Shown here: positions 33,831 to 43,172 of the stretch, in pieces
How the letters are laid out: each line of letters begins with the position of its first letter
Numbering within the stretch: position 1 is the first letter of the stretch
NCBI GenBank assembly: GCA_022447225.1
Contig: JAKVAZ010000003.1
Location: forward strand, 62,001 to 126,000
Direction: 5' to 3'
Source of the DNA: Fuerstiella sp.
GTDB lineage: Bacteria; Planctomycetota; Planctomycetia; Planctomycetales; Planctomycetaceae
Length of the DNA stretch: 64,000 nucleotides
The notes under the pieces: generated by a model
Told to the model about the DNA's origin: nothing
Database searches by the model: none
Seen by the model: only the letters and a program-made list of their open reading frames with translations
Made by a program: the position numbers and the translations under genes

Positions 33831-36410
33831 ATGGAGTCTTTCTGGAATTTCATCGCGTTGAGTGTCACTGTAAGCCGGTGGTTCTTCCGGATTCGTACGG
33901 TGCCGTTTACTGTAATTGTATTAACAATTTACAGTACGGGCTATACGCAGATTCCAGCACCGTCCGATGCGGACACCCTCGATCGCGGGTTTCTGTCTGA
34001 ACTTAATCGTCGAGAGCTGTACGATCTGGCAACGGACTATGCCCGGGATCGTGCCCGCCGGAAATCCGGTGCAGAATCACAGGCATTTTGGATTGATCAG
34101 CTTGCAGCCGTTTATCGGTTACGTACCTGGCAGGAATCCGTTGCCAGTCGTCAGTCACTCACAGAACAAATCGTTGAGTCGATTAACGGGTTCCTCCGTG
34201 ACCACGATGTGTCTGCAGAAACAAAACTGGCACTGCGTTTGAATCAGATTGAGGGGTTGGTCAACCTTGCGCAGATCAATCGTTTACTGCATTCCGCAGG
34301 GCATACCGGGCCAATGGCTGAAATGCGACGATCACAGGCATCGGGCGTGATCTCGCTGGTCGACCGTGCCGGTGAACTGACTGACGAGCTGCTCAGTCAG
34401 CTGGAGAAAAATCGAGGTGAACTGGAGCGGGGGCGGACCATTCTTCTAAGGGAACGGGGACAACGTCTGCGGATTGAAACGGCTGTCATCCGTTTCCTGT
34501 CGTCAGCAGCAGCCGCAGATCGTGTGTCGGCTGCGATGTCGGAAAAGGGTCTCAGAAAACGCCTCCGGGTGTTTGAACGCACCGGAAGGTTGCTGACGAC
34601 CCGGCAGACTGCTCAGCAGCTGCAGGCAGAACTTCAGATTCATTCACGAGACGGTGACGGTCTCAGTCTGATCCTGAAACAAAAGAATTCTTCGCTCAGC
34701 GAATCACAGCGAAACGGTCTGCGCATTCGGGGACTGTTGAGACAGGGCAAAGCAACATCGGCACTGGAGCTTTGCAATGCGCTTGGCAGTACGTCGTCAG
34801 ACACAGGCAGTGAACTGTCTGTGCTTCGGCTGGAGTCAATGCTGCTGCTCAGGAGAATGACTGATCATCTGCAGGATTTGTCGGCTTCACAGCGTACGGA
34901 TGAGCAGTTTGCACGGTATTCCGGGGTGGCGTTGAAATGGAACCCATCCGTGTGGAGGGATGCTGCCGTACGCATCATCAACCGGTATCAGCTTATCGAT
35001 GCTGTTGGTACGGAAGTCACAGAGCTGGTCGAACGGGTTGAACGACTGCGGTCGGCCGGCCGTCTTACGGAAGCTTTTCGAGAACTTCAGCGGGCAAATC
35101 GACTGTTGCCAACATGGGCATCGGAGCAGTCCCGCGCTGCGATCAGTCTTCGGTTAGGGGAGATCCTGATCACGCAACAGGACTGGAAGGGCGCAATTCC
35201 GGTACTGCAGCGGGCGGCACAATTGTTTGCGGCATGCACGCGAAACAAGTCTGCATCAACGGCAGAGCTGCTGATTGCATACTGCCGTGGACAGGAATGG
35301 AAACTGGCACCTGGTGACCGTTCACTCCGGAATCAATATTTTGACAGTCTCGTTCAGCATCGCCTTCGCTGGCCAGAGGAGAGAACTCGACAGCAGTCCA
35401 CCGAATGGCTGGTTCGGCTGACTCAACAGATCGATTCTCTTTATGCCGCACAGGTTCTGGCTGAGGAAGCAGCTGAACCGGTTTCTTTTTCCGAACGTCT
35501 CCGCAGGACGATTCGGTTGGGCGAACAACTGGAACAGGCCAGACGATCGGTCAGTAAGTCTCGATCTGTCAAAACCTGGTCCGAACTGGTTGGTGAGTTG
35601 CAGATGTTGTGTGAGAAACATGATCTGACGACTGGAGAGTTGACAGATCAGTCGGCTCGGCTGTTGTTGCTGTCAGTGACACTCAATACCGGGGAAGAGA
35701 GGACACAGAAGTTCTGGGGCCGGATATCGGCGAGACTTATGGAGGCAGGATCGGTGATTGAAAACGTCGATCCGGAAACGTTAAATCGTTTGAACCTTGT
35801 CAGGCTGGTGAGTACCGCCCGAATCTCCACAGATACTAGGGTTTTACAGCTTGAGAAACACAGGTATTTGTCCGGGACCACCGCTGACCATCTGCAGGCT
35901 GCTGTTCAGCTAAGCTGTTATCTCAGCAAAGGTGCCCGGACTCAGCTGGGTGACAGACTGATTGCAGCTACAATCGATCAGCTGATCATTGCCCGGATGT
36001 CAATGAAGATATCAGCTGAAGAATTATCGAAAATTCTGAAGGTTGCCGGTTTGGCATATCAGGTCACAAATGACGATTCCGTCACATTTCAGGTACTGAA
36101 TCGATTGATTCGTCAGGATCTTACCACTGAGCAAAGCATGGAGATTGCGGATGTACTTCCAAAATTAACCGGCCGACGGACGCCGGACCAGCTGACGGCA
36201 CAATCAACATTCTGGAAACGCATCCGGCGAGAAAGCAAAGAAGGGTCTGAATTGTGGCTGGAGTCATGTGTCCAGCTGGCCGGAATTCAGGCTCAACTCG
36301 GAGACCCGGACGAGGCGGCGCGGCAGCTGCGAGTGACGTCGGTGATTTATCCGGAATGGGGGTCGGAACAACGACGAGAGCGAGTCGCCGAATTTCTGAG
36401 TTCCCTGTAG
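33831..36410 (+). CDS. Large exported helical-repeat protein
   Basis: 859 residues from ATG 33831 (open upstream to 33738). A hydrophobic stretch near residues 23-40 (RTVPFTVIVLTIYSTGY) followed by polar sequence points to export or an N-terminal anchor. The rest is almost wholly helical, rich in Leu, Arg, Glu and Gln, with weak TPR-like units (GRLTEAFRELQRANRLLPTWASEQSRAAISLRLGEIL; QLGDPDEAARQLRVTSVIYPEW at the C-terminus). I know no named family; such tetratricopeptide-like proteins are common in planctomycetes and usually scaffold others. The next gene starts 25 bases later, so the two are probably one operon. Confidence 0.7.
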   Translation: MESFWNFIALSVTVSRWFFRIRTVPFTVIVLTIYSTGYTQIPAPSDADTLDRGFLSELNRRELYDLATDYARDRARRKSGAESQAFWIDQLAAVYRLRTWQESVASRQSLTEQIVESINGFLRDHDVSAETKLALRLNQIEGLVNLAQINRLLHSAGHTGPMAEMRRSQASGVISLVDRAGELTDELLSQLEKNRGELERGRTILLRERGQRLRIETAVIRFLSSAAAADRVSAAMSEKGLRKRLRVFERTGRLLTTRQTAQQLQAELQIHSRDGDGLSLILKQKNSSLSESQRNGLRIRGLLRQGKATSALELCNALGSTSSDTGSELSVLRLESMLLLRRMTDHLQDLSASQRTDEQFARYSGVALKWNPSVWRDAAVRIINRYQLIDAVGTEVTELVERVERLRSAGRLTEAFRELQRANRLLPTWASEQSRAAISLRLGEILITQQDWKGAIPVLQRAAQLFAACTRNKSASTAELLIAYCRGQEWKLAPGDRSLRNQYFDSLVQHRLRWPEERTRQQSTEWLVRLTQQIDSLYAAQVLAEEAAEPVSFSERLRRTIRLGEQLEQARRSVSKSRSVKTWSELVGELQMLCEKHDLTTGELTDQSARLLLLSVTLNTGEERTQKFWGRISARLMEAGSVIENVDPETLNRLNLVRLVSTARISTDTRVLQLEKHRYLSGTTADHLQAAVQLSCYLSKGARTQLGDRLIAATIDQLIIARMSMKISAEELSKILKVAGLAYQVTNDDSVTFQVLNRLIRQDLTTEQSMEIADVLPKLTGRRTPDQLTAQSTFWKRIRRESKEGSELWLESCVQLAGIQAQLGDPDEAARQLRVTSVIYPEWGSEQRRERVAEFLSSL

Positions 36411-36435
36411 GTTTTGTCACAGGCAGGCTGAGTTC

Positions 36436-37350
36436 ATGGTCCGTATGAGATTTGATGGAGATCTGCTTCAGAAAAATGTTTGTCGTCTGATGCGACTGGC
36501 TCGTGAAAAGAATGTGGTATGGCGACCGCATCTGCCGCTTCATGTGCCGTTGACTGTTAAAGAGGTGTGTCTGTTGGAAGGAGCCGCCGGAGTCTCTGTA
36601 CCCGGGATTGTGCAGGCCCGGCGTTTCGCAGACATCGGAATCAGGTCAGTTTTTGTCAGTCTTCCGCCAACGATCAGTGAAATACCGTTCCTCGAAAAAT
36701 TTTCGAATTCGGCACCACTGCTGCTGACCGTCGATCATTTTGTGCAGGCCGAACTGCTGGCACGCCACCTCTCCGGACGTGAGGATGAAGTTTTGGTTGT
36801 CATATTGTTGCGGGGCAACGGGCCGGGGCCTGGCGTCCGGCCTGGCCTGGACGCTGTTCAGCTGGCTCAGGGGGTCAGTCGGCTGAAAGGTCTTCGAGTT
36901 GTCGGAATCAGTGCCTCGATCGTCACGAAAGGAAAGTCGGTTGCTGTTATGAAATCCACAGCACACACTCAGCGCCAGTTCCGCAGGGCTGGAATTGAAT
37001 GTGACCTGATTAGTGTTGACGGCAGCTGGGATGCAATTCCCGGCGACAATACGTTTGTGACAGAGTTCCGCGATCAGACATTGTTCCAGTCGTCTGATCA
37101 TGGTGAGCCTGTGATCTGGTGGGAAGCCGAAGTCATTTCACGTCCGGCGCTCAAATCGGCTGTTATCAATGCGGGGCTCCCGCTTATGAAGACATTTGCA
37201 CCAGTATGGCTTCCGGATTTTCCAGACGTGGAAATTTCACACTGGTATCATGACTGTTGTGTGATCAGTACGACCGGAGATGCTCAACGCCTTAGAATCG
37301 GTGACGTTGTTCGTATTGCCTCCGGCAATGTTTTTGCGGATACCGTGTGA
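36436..37350 (+). CDS. D-threonine aldolase-like protein without the PLP lysine
   Basis: 304 residues from ATG 36436. The sequence follows the fold-type III PLP family (D-threonine aldolase, D-serine dehydratase DSD1): LLQKNVCRLMRLAREKNVVWRPH, GAAGVSVPGIVQARRFADIGIRSVFV, LLTVDHFVQAELLARHL, and the C-terminal beta domain ending RLRIGDVVRI. In active members RPHxKTHK carries the Lys that binds PLP; here the same place reads RPHLPLHVPL, so that Lys is gone. The usual metal motif near IPNHVC is also replaced (IASGNVF), and about 30 C-terminal residues are missing. The frame is clean, so it may be an expressed pseudoenzyme. It follows the helical-repeat protein by 25 bases. Confidence 0.7.
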   Translation: MVRMRFDGDLLQKNVCRLMRLAREKNVVWRPHLPLHVPLTVKEVCLLEGAAGVSVPGIVQARRFADIGIRSVFVSLPPTISEIPFLEKFSNSAPLLLTVDHFVQAELLARHLSGREDEVLVVILLRGNGPGPGVRPGLDAVQLAQGVSRLKGLRVVGISASIVTKGKSVAVMKSTAHTQRQFRRAGIECDLISVDGSWDAIPGDNTFVTEFRDQTLFQSSDHGEPVIWWEAEVISRPALKSAVINAGLPLMKTFAPVWLPDFPDVEISHWYHDCCVISTTGDAQRLRIGDVVRIASGNVFADTV

Positions 37351-37767
37351 CGCAGGTCACGAATACTCCGGAAGCAGCGTGCTGTTGCGGAATGATTGAG
37401 TCTGCCGAACGTGTTTGCCGGGTGCCGTGTTGCCAGGCAGAAGGTCTCGATCAGTGAGTGAGATCCGGTTATGTCCGGATACCAGCACGGTGTTGCACAT
37501 AATTCGACAGACGGTGTTACTTAGTTATCGCAGTGGTCAACGGGTTCTGAGCAGATTGGGGCTGCGGAAGGTTCTGATGACTGACGGTATTCCGATCAGG
37601 CTTCGCGTGCCTCAGTAGATCGTCATCGCAGATGACCCTGTCGAGTTGCGACAACTGTCAGGGGCTGCGTGCAAAAGGTTTTGGGGATTCTTTAAAGAAC
37701 AGGTTGGGTTGATTACTGTTGCGGGCAGCATGCGCGGTTGCTGTAGAATTCCAATCGGCTTGTCAGC
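37351..37767. other. Gap between convergent genes
   Basis: About 415 bases with no supported gene. A 67-codon plus-strand frame at 37415 lacks any feature that would support it. Confidence 0.45.
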
Positions 37768-39327
37768 TTAGTGGCTCGCGTCGCCACCACGAACGGCACC
37801 AACCGGGAGGCCGGTGCCCCCGGTCAGGTTGGGCCGGGCCAGCTTGTGCCAGGCAAAACGAAATGCGGTCGGGCTGGAGACGTTTGTCGCACTGAGAATA
37901 ACCGAGTCTCCTCGTATCCTGGCGGTTGCGGTCTGATAGCCATCAGAATTCGGCCCGCTGATTTCAAAGTGGGTCGGAGCCTGGCCGTTACGCGTTCTGA
38001 GGCCTCCACCTGTATGGCGGAAAGTTATTGTTAATGTTTTGCCGCTGACCGTCATTTCATCGAACTCCGGGCTGCGGGCTACGCGTTCGCGGCCGTAATC
38101 GTTTTGAAGAGCCAGTAAAGCGAGACGCCGGCCCACATCCTGTTTGTTGGGAGGATGGATGTCATCGAGAGTGGCAATGTCATTGATCACGACCATTTCG
38201 GTATTTGGCAAAGTCAGCGCAGCGGCCTGTGCTTCCCAGAGTTCTGCCAGTATTTCGGGGTCTTCATCGCCGTACTGAAACGGTGCGATTTGTACGTAAT
38301 AAAACGGAAAATCTTTCTGCTGCCAAAGTTTTCTCCAGCCGTTAATAAGCGCCCGCTTCTTTTCGTAGTACAGCATGCCTTCGGTGTGGTTCGACTCTCC
38401 CTGATACCAGATGGTACCTCGAATCGGGAATCCGACGAGTGCGTGAATCATACCGTTGTACAGAGCGGTTGGATCCTGACGGTTACTGAGTGGAGACAAC
38501 GCCGAAGGGTAGACGGGGCTGGCCGGGACCTCGGTGTCAGCAGCAAGTGCCTGTTTGGCCTCCAGCAGCCAGCGTTCTGTTGCGTGGATGTGACGCTGCA
38601 GCAGGGTTTTGTGTTTTTCGGTGCCTGGAGTTCTGATAAGGATGTTTCGGTACAGACCACTGAGCGCCCTGATCTGTGCGAAGCCGGTTGGTGGTGTCCA
38701 CGGTTCGATTCGTGTACCGCCCCACGATGAATTGATCAGGCCAATCGGCACCTGGAGTTCCCGGTACAGATCACGAGCCATGAAGTATCCGACGGCAGTG
38801 AAATTTTCTGCCGTTGACGGTGAGCAGAGCTGCCAGTCTGCAGAAATATCGTCCAGCGGAACCGGGGATGCACGGTGTTCAAATTTGATATGTCGGATCA
38901 GAGGATATTCTGCTGACGCTGTTTCCTCCGGGGCATTGGTGCTGGAGGCCACACGCCATTCCATATTCGACTGTCCGGAACACAGCCAGACTTCACCAAT
39001 CAGCACGTCCTTGAAACTAATGGTATTCAGGCCCGTGATACTGAGAATCACTGCTGTGCTGCTTGCTTCCATAGCCGGAAGGGTGACTGTCCAGCGTCCA
39101 TCCGATCCGGCTTCAGTTGTTGCCGTGTTTCCGGCAAGAGATACGGTGACCTGTTCACCGGAATCCGCCCATCCCCGAATCCGCAGCGGCATCTGTTGCT
39201 GCAGGACCATGTGGTCGCCATAGTAGCCCGGCATACGAACATCGGCCCAGGCGGTCGAACTGACCAGTAATGTGAATGTCACAAGCTGATAAATGACGCT
39301 CGGCAGTCGGGGGACAGGTTCAGTCAT
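37768..39327 (-). CDS. Sialate O-acetylesterase-like SGNH esterase
   Basis: 519 residues from the ATG ending at 39327, with a signal peptide ([19 protein letters not shown]). The family signature is complete: [13 protein letters not shown] at the start, [11 protein letters not shown] with the nucleophilic Ser, [24 protein letters not shown], and [15 protein letters not shown] with the catalytic Asp and His. These exported enzymes remove acetyl groups from sialic acids or plant and algal polysaccharides. It stands alone between convergent and divergent neighbours, but suits an organism that degrades complex sugars. Length is normal. Confidence 0.92.
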   Translation of the reverse strand: MTEPVPRLPSVIYQLVTFTLLVSSTAWADVRMPGYYGDHMVLQQQMPLRIRGWADSGEQVTVSLAGNTATTEAGSDGRWTVTLPAMEASSTAVILSITGLNTISFKDVLIGEVWLCSGQSNMEWRVASSTNAPEETASAEYPLIRHIKFEHRASPVPLDDISADWQLCSPSTAENFTAVGYFMARDLYRELQVPIGLINSSWGGTRIEPWTPPTGFAQIRALSGLYRNILIRTPGTEKHKTLLQRHIHATERWLLEAKQALAADTEVPASPVYPSALSPLSNRQDPTALYNGMIHALVGFPIRGTIWYQGESNHTEGMLYYEKKRALINGWRKLWQQKDFPFYYVQIAPFQYGDEDPEILAELWEAQAAALTLPNTEMVVINDIATLDDIHPPNKQDVGRRLALLALQNDYGRERVARSPEFDEMTVSGKTLTITFRHTGGGLRTRNGQAPTHFEISGPNSDGYQTATARIRGDSVILSATNVSSPTAFRFAWHKLARPNLTGGTGLPVGAVRGGDASH

Positions 39328-39591
39328 TCAAATCACTCTGTGGGGAATGGCGGACAAAGAACTGAATGTGGACTCAGCCGGTCGGGATTGTCGTCTCATC
39401 CGACGTGTTGTGTCCAGGATTCCGACTGAAAATTGACTAATCCGGCCGATCTATTCTGCCGCGGCAGAAGTAACGGGATCCGGGCGGCGAACGTTCACAG
39501 CCTGATCGTACACGGAAAACGTCAAGGCCAGAGGCAGCGTCGTCAATTGAACGGTGCCTGTGGCAGTCGTGACTTTTGCGGCTGGGGCAGG

Positions 39592-41649
39592 TCAGTTCCC
39601 GTCAGCAATCAGTCGAGCCGGAGGAACCTGTCCGGCGAGGAGTGCAAATGCTGTCTGCAGATCCTCTTCCATTTCAGAAATCGTGGAGCCACCCGGCACC
39701 CACAGATGGTTGCCTCCGGTCATGCTTGCAATGGCCCCCATCAGATCGGTGTCAGCACCGGATCCGACGGAAATTGTATGGACCACGATGTTTGCATCCG
39801 ACGCCTCCTTTGCCACCATGAAGGCGTAGAGTGCGGCCTGCCAGTTGGAGTCCCATCCGCCATAACTGCTGTCGATTTCGAAATCAGCCAGGCCGTCACC
39901 ATCGAAATCTGTGATGTCGTTCCAGTCCCATCCTCCTGGCAGATCATCTTCGCCGAACCCGGACGGATACTGATTGGGCTGGCCGTCTGTCATGAGCAGA
40001 ACCGATTTTTGGGCACCATAACGACCCTGTTCCTCAATCAGCTGAATAGCATCTTCCAGTCCGTATCCGATACCTGTTGCGCGATTGTAGTGACCGGGCT
40101 GTTTATGTCTTTGAATGGTATCAATGGCATCGTAGTTATCTGTGAGGTGTTCTCCATTGAGATCCACCGTCACCTCCGTGCCGTCATCCCACAACCCGGT
40201 TTGTCTCAGTGAAGTCGTGGCGTAGGTGACCAGTCCAATGTTGTCACCGTATGCCAGATTGTCGAGAAACTCCGCAAACATTGACATGCCGTCTTTCACT
40301 GCGTGATGCGGATAGATCGGAGCTCTCCACAAATCTTCAGATTCGTGGTTCATCATCCGTCTGTAGATCAGGTAGTGCATCAACGTGCGGTAGCCATATT
40401 TCTTCCGGTAGCCGTATGTGTTGAGCGTACTATCCGTCATGACGAATTCGATGTAGTCCTTCCACATTGATTCACTGGTACTCCCGGACGGTTTTCCTTT
40501 CAGTGTACCGCCGGATGATGTCTTCCCTTCCTGTGGGAAGGGAACGTATCCATCGGAACCAGCAGAGTCGCTTATGACGATCCACTCTGCGTCATTATTG
40601 TATCCGCCGCCCATCGATGAAACATCGGATGTTACCGGGCCATATTGCCAGCCACCTTCATTCTCGAGATCCCATAGTGTGACAGTGTATCCATCGGGCA
40701 CGCGGAAGGAGTTGATTTTATCATCCAGGCTTCCGCTCATGTCGTTGAGGTTATACGTTCCCGGTCCCAGTTCCACCATGAATTTTTTGTAGTTGTTCTT
40801 GTTGTAAAACCTGGCTCCTTCGCCGTCTCCGCCGAGTTCCAGCGCATCGAAAACTGTGTTGACGCTGTTGCTGCCGATGTAGAATCCTTCGTACGAATCG
40901 ATTCGACCGAGACCACCGGACGGAAATTTCATCGTGCCGCTGTCGTTACTAAATCCGACAGTGGAAGCGACCAGTGCATCCCAGATTTCGTCCAGACTCG
41001 ATTCGACCTGAGAGAGACTCATTCGATTGATGGTCGCGGAGTGAATGAGACTGTCGTAGGCCATGGAACCTGAGTAGTCGAGGATCGCAACAATGTCACG
41101 CGACTCGATGAACGCTGTGGCTTCTGCTGTCAGCGTGTGTGACCGGGCATCCTGACCCGGGGCAAACGAAAGCGGCAGCTTTGCATCGGGAGCCGTTTTG
41201 TCTGAGTTGGTCTTGCGGATCGTTACTTTGACCATGTTATAGGGGGGGGATCCCCATATTTCGACAAACGACTCGCCGTCTTCTGCGAGCAGTCGTGAGC
41301 CCAGAATCACGTCTGTGGCCGGATCGATGTAAAATCCGTTGAGGTCGCAGACGTGTGCGGCCATCGCACGAGCATCAGCAGCAGCGATCGCCTGGATTGT
41401 CTGAACGTCGGTTTCACCTGCCTGACCGGCCGCGCGAATCGCGACTACGATTTCCTGCGATGCAGCAAGAGCCGCTGAGTCGGCGGCTGCCTGCATACGA
41501 GTTTTCGTGACAGTAATCATTCCCAGGTCGACGGACATCCCGACGAACGTCATCGCTGCGACCAGACACAGGGCAGCCAGGGCGATAAAGATGCCGCGCC
41601 TTTGCTGTCTGTATCCCGAAGGCCTGTTGATTGGATTGGTTCGATTCAT
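39592..41649 (-). CDS. TadG-like vWA protein with a beta-gamma-crystallin-like insert
   Basis: 685 residues from the ATG ending at 41649, preceded by AGGGGAA. Residues about 18-45 are the Tad-type membrane anchor (RRGIFIALAALCLVAAMTF...) followed by QAAADSAALAA. A vWA domain begins at IVAILDYSGS (MIDAS, residues 191-195) and resumes near residue 450 with VKDGMSMFAEFLDNLAYGDNIGLVTYA, a MIDAS Thr in NRATGIG and VLLMTDGQPN. Between these lies an insert of roughly 230 residues. Its part at about 279-345 (FMVELGPGTYNLND..., DDKINSFRVPDGYTVTLWD, ENEGGW) reads like a beta-gamma-crystallin unit with a calcium-type loop. It should be anchored in the membrane and exposed outside, as last gene of a TadE-TadE-TadG operon. 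Confidence 0.85.
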   Translation of the reverse strand: MNRTNPINRPSGYRQQRRGIFIALAALCLVAAMTFVGMSVDLGMITVTKTRMQAAADSAALAASQEIVVAIRAAGQAGETDVQTIQAIAAADARAMAAHVCDLNGFYIDPATDVILGSRLLAEDGESFVEIWGSPPYNMVKVTIRKTNSDKTAPDAKLPLSFAPGQDARSHTLTAEATAFIESRDIVAILDYSGSMAYDSLIHSATINRMSLSQVESSLDEIWDALVASTVGFSNDSGTMKFPSGGLGRIDSYEGFYIGSNSVNTVFDALELGGDGEGARFYNKNNYKKFMVELGPGTYNLNDMSGSLDDKINSFRVPDGYTVTLWDLENEGGWQYGPVTSDVSSMGGGYNNDAEWIVISDSAGSDGYVPFPQEGKTSSGGTLKGKPSGSTSESMWKDYIEFVMTDSTLNTYGYRKKYGYRTLMHYLIYRRMMNHESEDLWRAPIYPHHAVKDGMSMFAEFLDNLAYGDNIGLVTYATTSLRQTGLWDDGTEVTVDLNGEHLTDNYDAIDTIQRHKQPGHYNRATGIGYGLEDAIQLIEEQGRYGAQKSVLLMTDGQPNQYPSGFGEDDLPGGWDWNDITDFDGDGLADFEIDSSYGGWDSNWQAALYAFMVAKEASDANIVVHTISVGSGADTDLMGAIASMTGGNHLWVPGGSTISEMEEDLQTAFALLAGQVPPARLIADGN

Positions 41650-41791
41650 TCGGATTTCCCCTCGATTCAATCTCGCCTGATGTCTGTCAACCAGTAACTG
41701 TTTTCGTTGTCATTCAGACGCTGGTCGTCGCGTCTGATACCGCCGGCAGTGGTGTTCCTAGGGAAGTGTTCGAGTCTGATGATAAGGTCGG

Positions 41792-42286
41792 TTAGTTAGT
41801 CAGACTGCCACCGGCGATTCCCGCTCGTGAGACGACACCGGCACGCAGATTTGTTCCCCCCAGATACCGAACCGGGAACAGGCTGATGCTTGCATAGGGC
41901 AGTTCCACTTCAATCAGCATCAGTTCCAGTTCGTTGTTCGGGTTTGAAATATCAAAGGCTGAGCCCTCGCTGTCTCCTTCGGCGTATTCAATGTTCACGA
42001 TCAGATCCTCTCCCGGGAGTCCTGATGCTGTTACCAGGTTTCGAATATCCTGTTCCACTTTATCGTTTGGTGTATCACCGTCTTCGACCACATACCGCCA
42101 GTCCATGGAAGCCAGACGCCCGGCCTCACGCACAGCTGACTGCATGATCGTGGTTGCCCGGAGTGCTGTTCCCAGCTCAATGAGTCCCAGCACCAGAACC
42201 AGCATCATCGGCAGAATAATCGCACACTCAACGGTGGCGATTCCGGTCCGGTCATTCCTTCCTTCTCGAATTCGAAGTTGTTTCAT
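41792..42286 (-). CDS. TadE-like minor pilin protein
   Basis: 164 residues from the ATG ending at 42286, with AAGGAG eight bases upstream that overlaps the end of the previous gene. Typical TadE form: a short basic head, GIATVECAIILPMMLVLVLGLIELG with the conserved Glu, then ATTIMQSAVREAGRLAS and an extracellular domain of about 110 residues. Such proteins are processed like type IV pilins and take part in Flp/Tad pilus or secretion assembly. It is the second gene of the three-gene set, five bases after the first. Confidence 0.88.
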   Translation of the reverse strand: MKQLRIREGRNDRTGIATVECAIILPMMLVLVLGLIELGTALRATTIMQSAVREAGRLASMDWRYVVEDGDTPNDKVEQDIRNLVTASGLPGEDLIVNIEYAEGDSEGSAFDISNPNNELELMLIEVELPYASISLFPVRYLGGTNLRAGVVSRAGIAGGSLTN

Positions 42287-42291
42287 TTCCG

Positions 42292-42777
42292 TCACTCCTT
42301 CCTCATCACGGCCTGGCCGTGGAGATTCAGGGTGTCGATCCATCTTGGTCCCAGGATCCCGATTTCGTAATACGGAACCTCGATGCGTACGAGAAACAGG
42401 GAGCGTGACTCGACATCGTCAACCTCGATGTCCGGCAGGTCGTTGTAGTTAATGGCAGACGCATCCACACCGGCAGTATCAAAGATGCCTGCATCCCGGA
42501 CGGAGATATTCACGCCTTCCAGATCTGCATCGATTGCCGAATCCAGGATGGAATGAGCCAGATTTCTGACCTGCTCTGTCGTTACGTTTTCACCAACACC
42601 CAGTCTGGCTGCACGCCGGGCTGCCGAATTCAGCGTGTGGATCGTCATGAAACAATGACCGAATTCGATAAAGCCAAAGAGAAATATAAAGAACACAGGC
42701 AGCACTACGGCGGTTTCGACCAGTGTCGTGCCCCGACGTTTCCTTACGGACTTTCCTTGAAATATTGGTTGTTCCAT
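42292..42777 (-). CDS. TadE-like minor pilin protein
   Basis: 161 residues from the ATG ending at 42777. RRGTTLVETAVVLPVFFIFLFGFIEFG is the TadE processing region and membrane helix, followed by IHTLNSAARRAARLGV. The remainder is an outer domain that ends in YYEIGILGPRWIDTLNLHGQAVM. It is the first gene of the TadE-TadE-TadG set. No prepilin peptidase, TadA ATPase, secretin or Flp pilin gene is in this window, so the machine these proteins serve must be encoded elsewhere. Confidence 0.88.
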   Translation of the reverse strand: MEQPIFQGKSVRKRRGTTLVETAVVLPVFFIFLFGFIEFGHCFMTIHTLNSAARRAARLGVGENVTTEQVRNLAHSILDSAIDADLEGVNISVRDAGIFDTAGVDASAINYNDLPDIEVDDVESRSLFLVRIEVPYYEIGILGPRWIDTLNLHGQAVMRKE

Positions 42778-43172
42778 CGAGTGCTGCTCTCTGAACGACC
42801 TGCAGCGTACTGCGATGGCAGGGCGTCATTAAGTCTGCCGTAACTGCGGTAGGTCGAGTCGTGTCGGGAAAACTTAGATCACCGACCGTCGGTCGCAAGC
42901 TGTTTCACGAAAGCAGAAGAATTCGCATTTTTCAGTGTTGCCGGGGATCAACATGGCTGTGTCCCGCGGCCAACCCCTATTCCCGGCGTGTCTCGCAGAC
43001 CGGCAGAATCTGCACAAGAATTTGAATCACATGTTGCCGCAGAACAACACCGGGTGCCGATAATATCTGCAGGAGGGATCGTGCCGGTCGTAGTGAGTCG
43101 AGATGACCAAAAAACGGACCCGCCTGGAATAATTAATGTTTGTACATCAAGTCAGCGGAATCAGGGCATTCA
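42778..43172. other. Divergent promoter region
   Basis: About 395 bases between the Tad-type operon (minus) and the histidine kinase (plus). Both promoters should lie here. No gene, repeat or strong hairpin is apparent. Confidence 0.45.
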
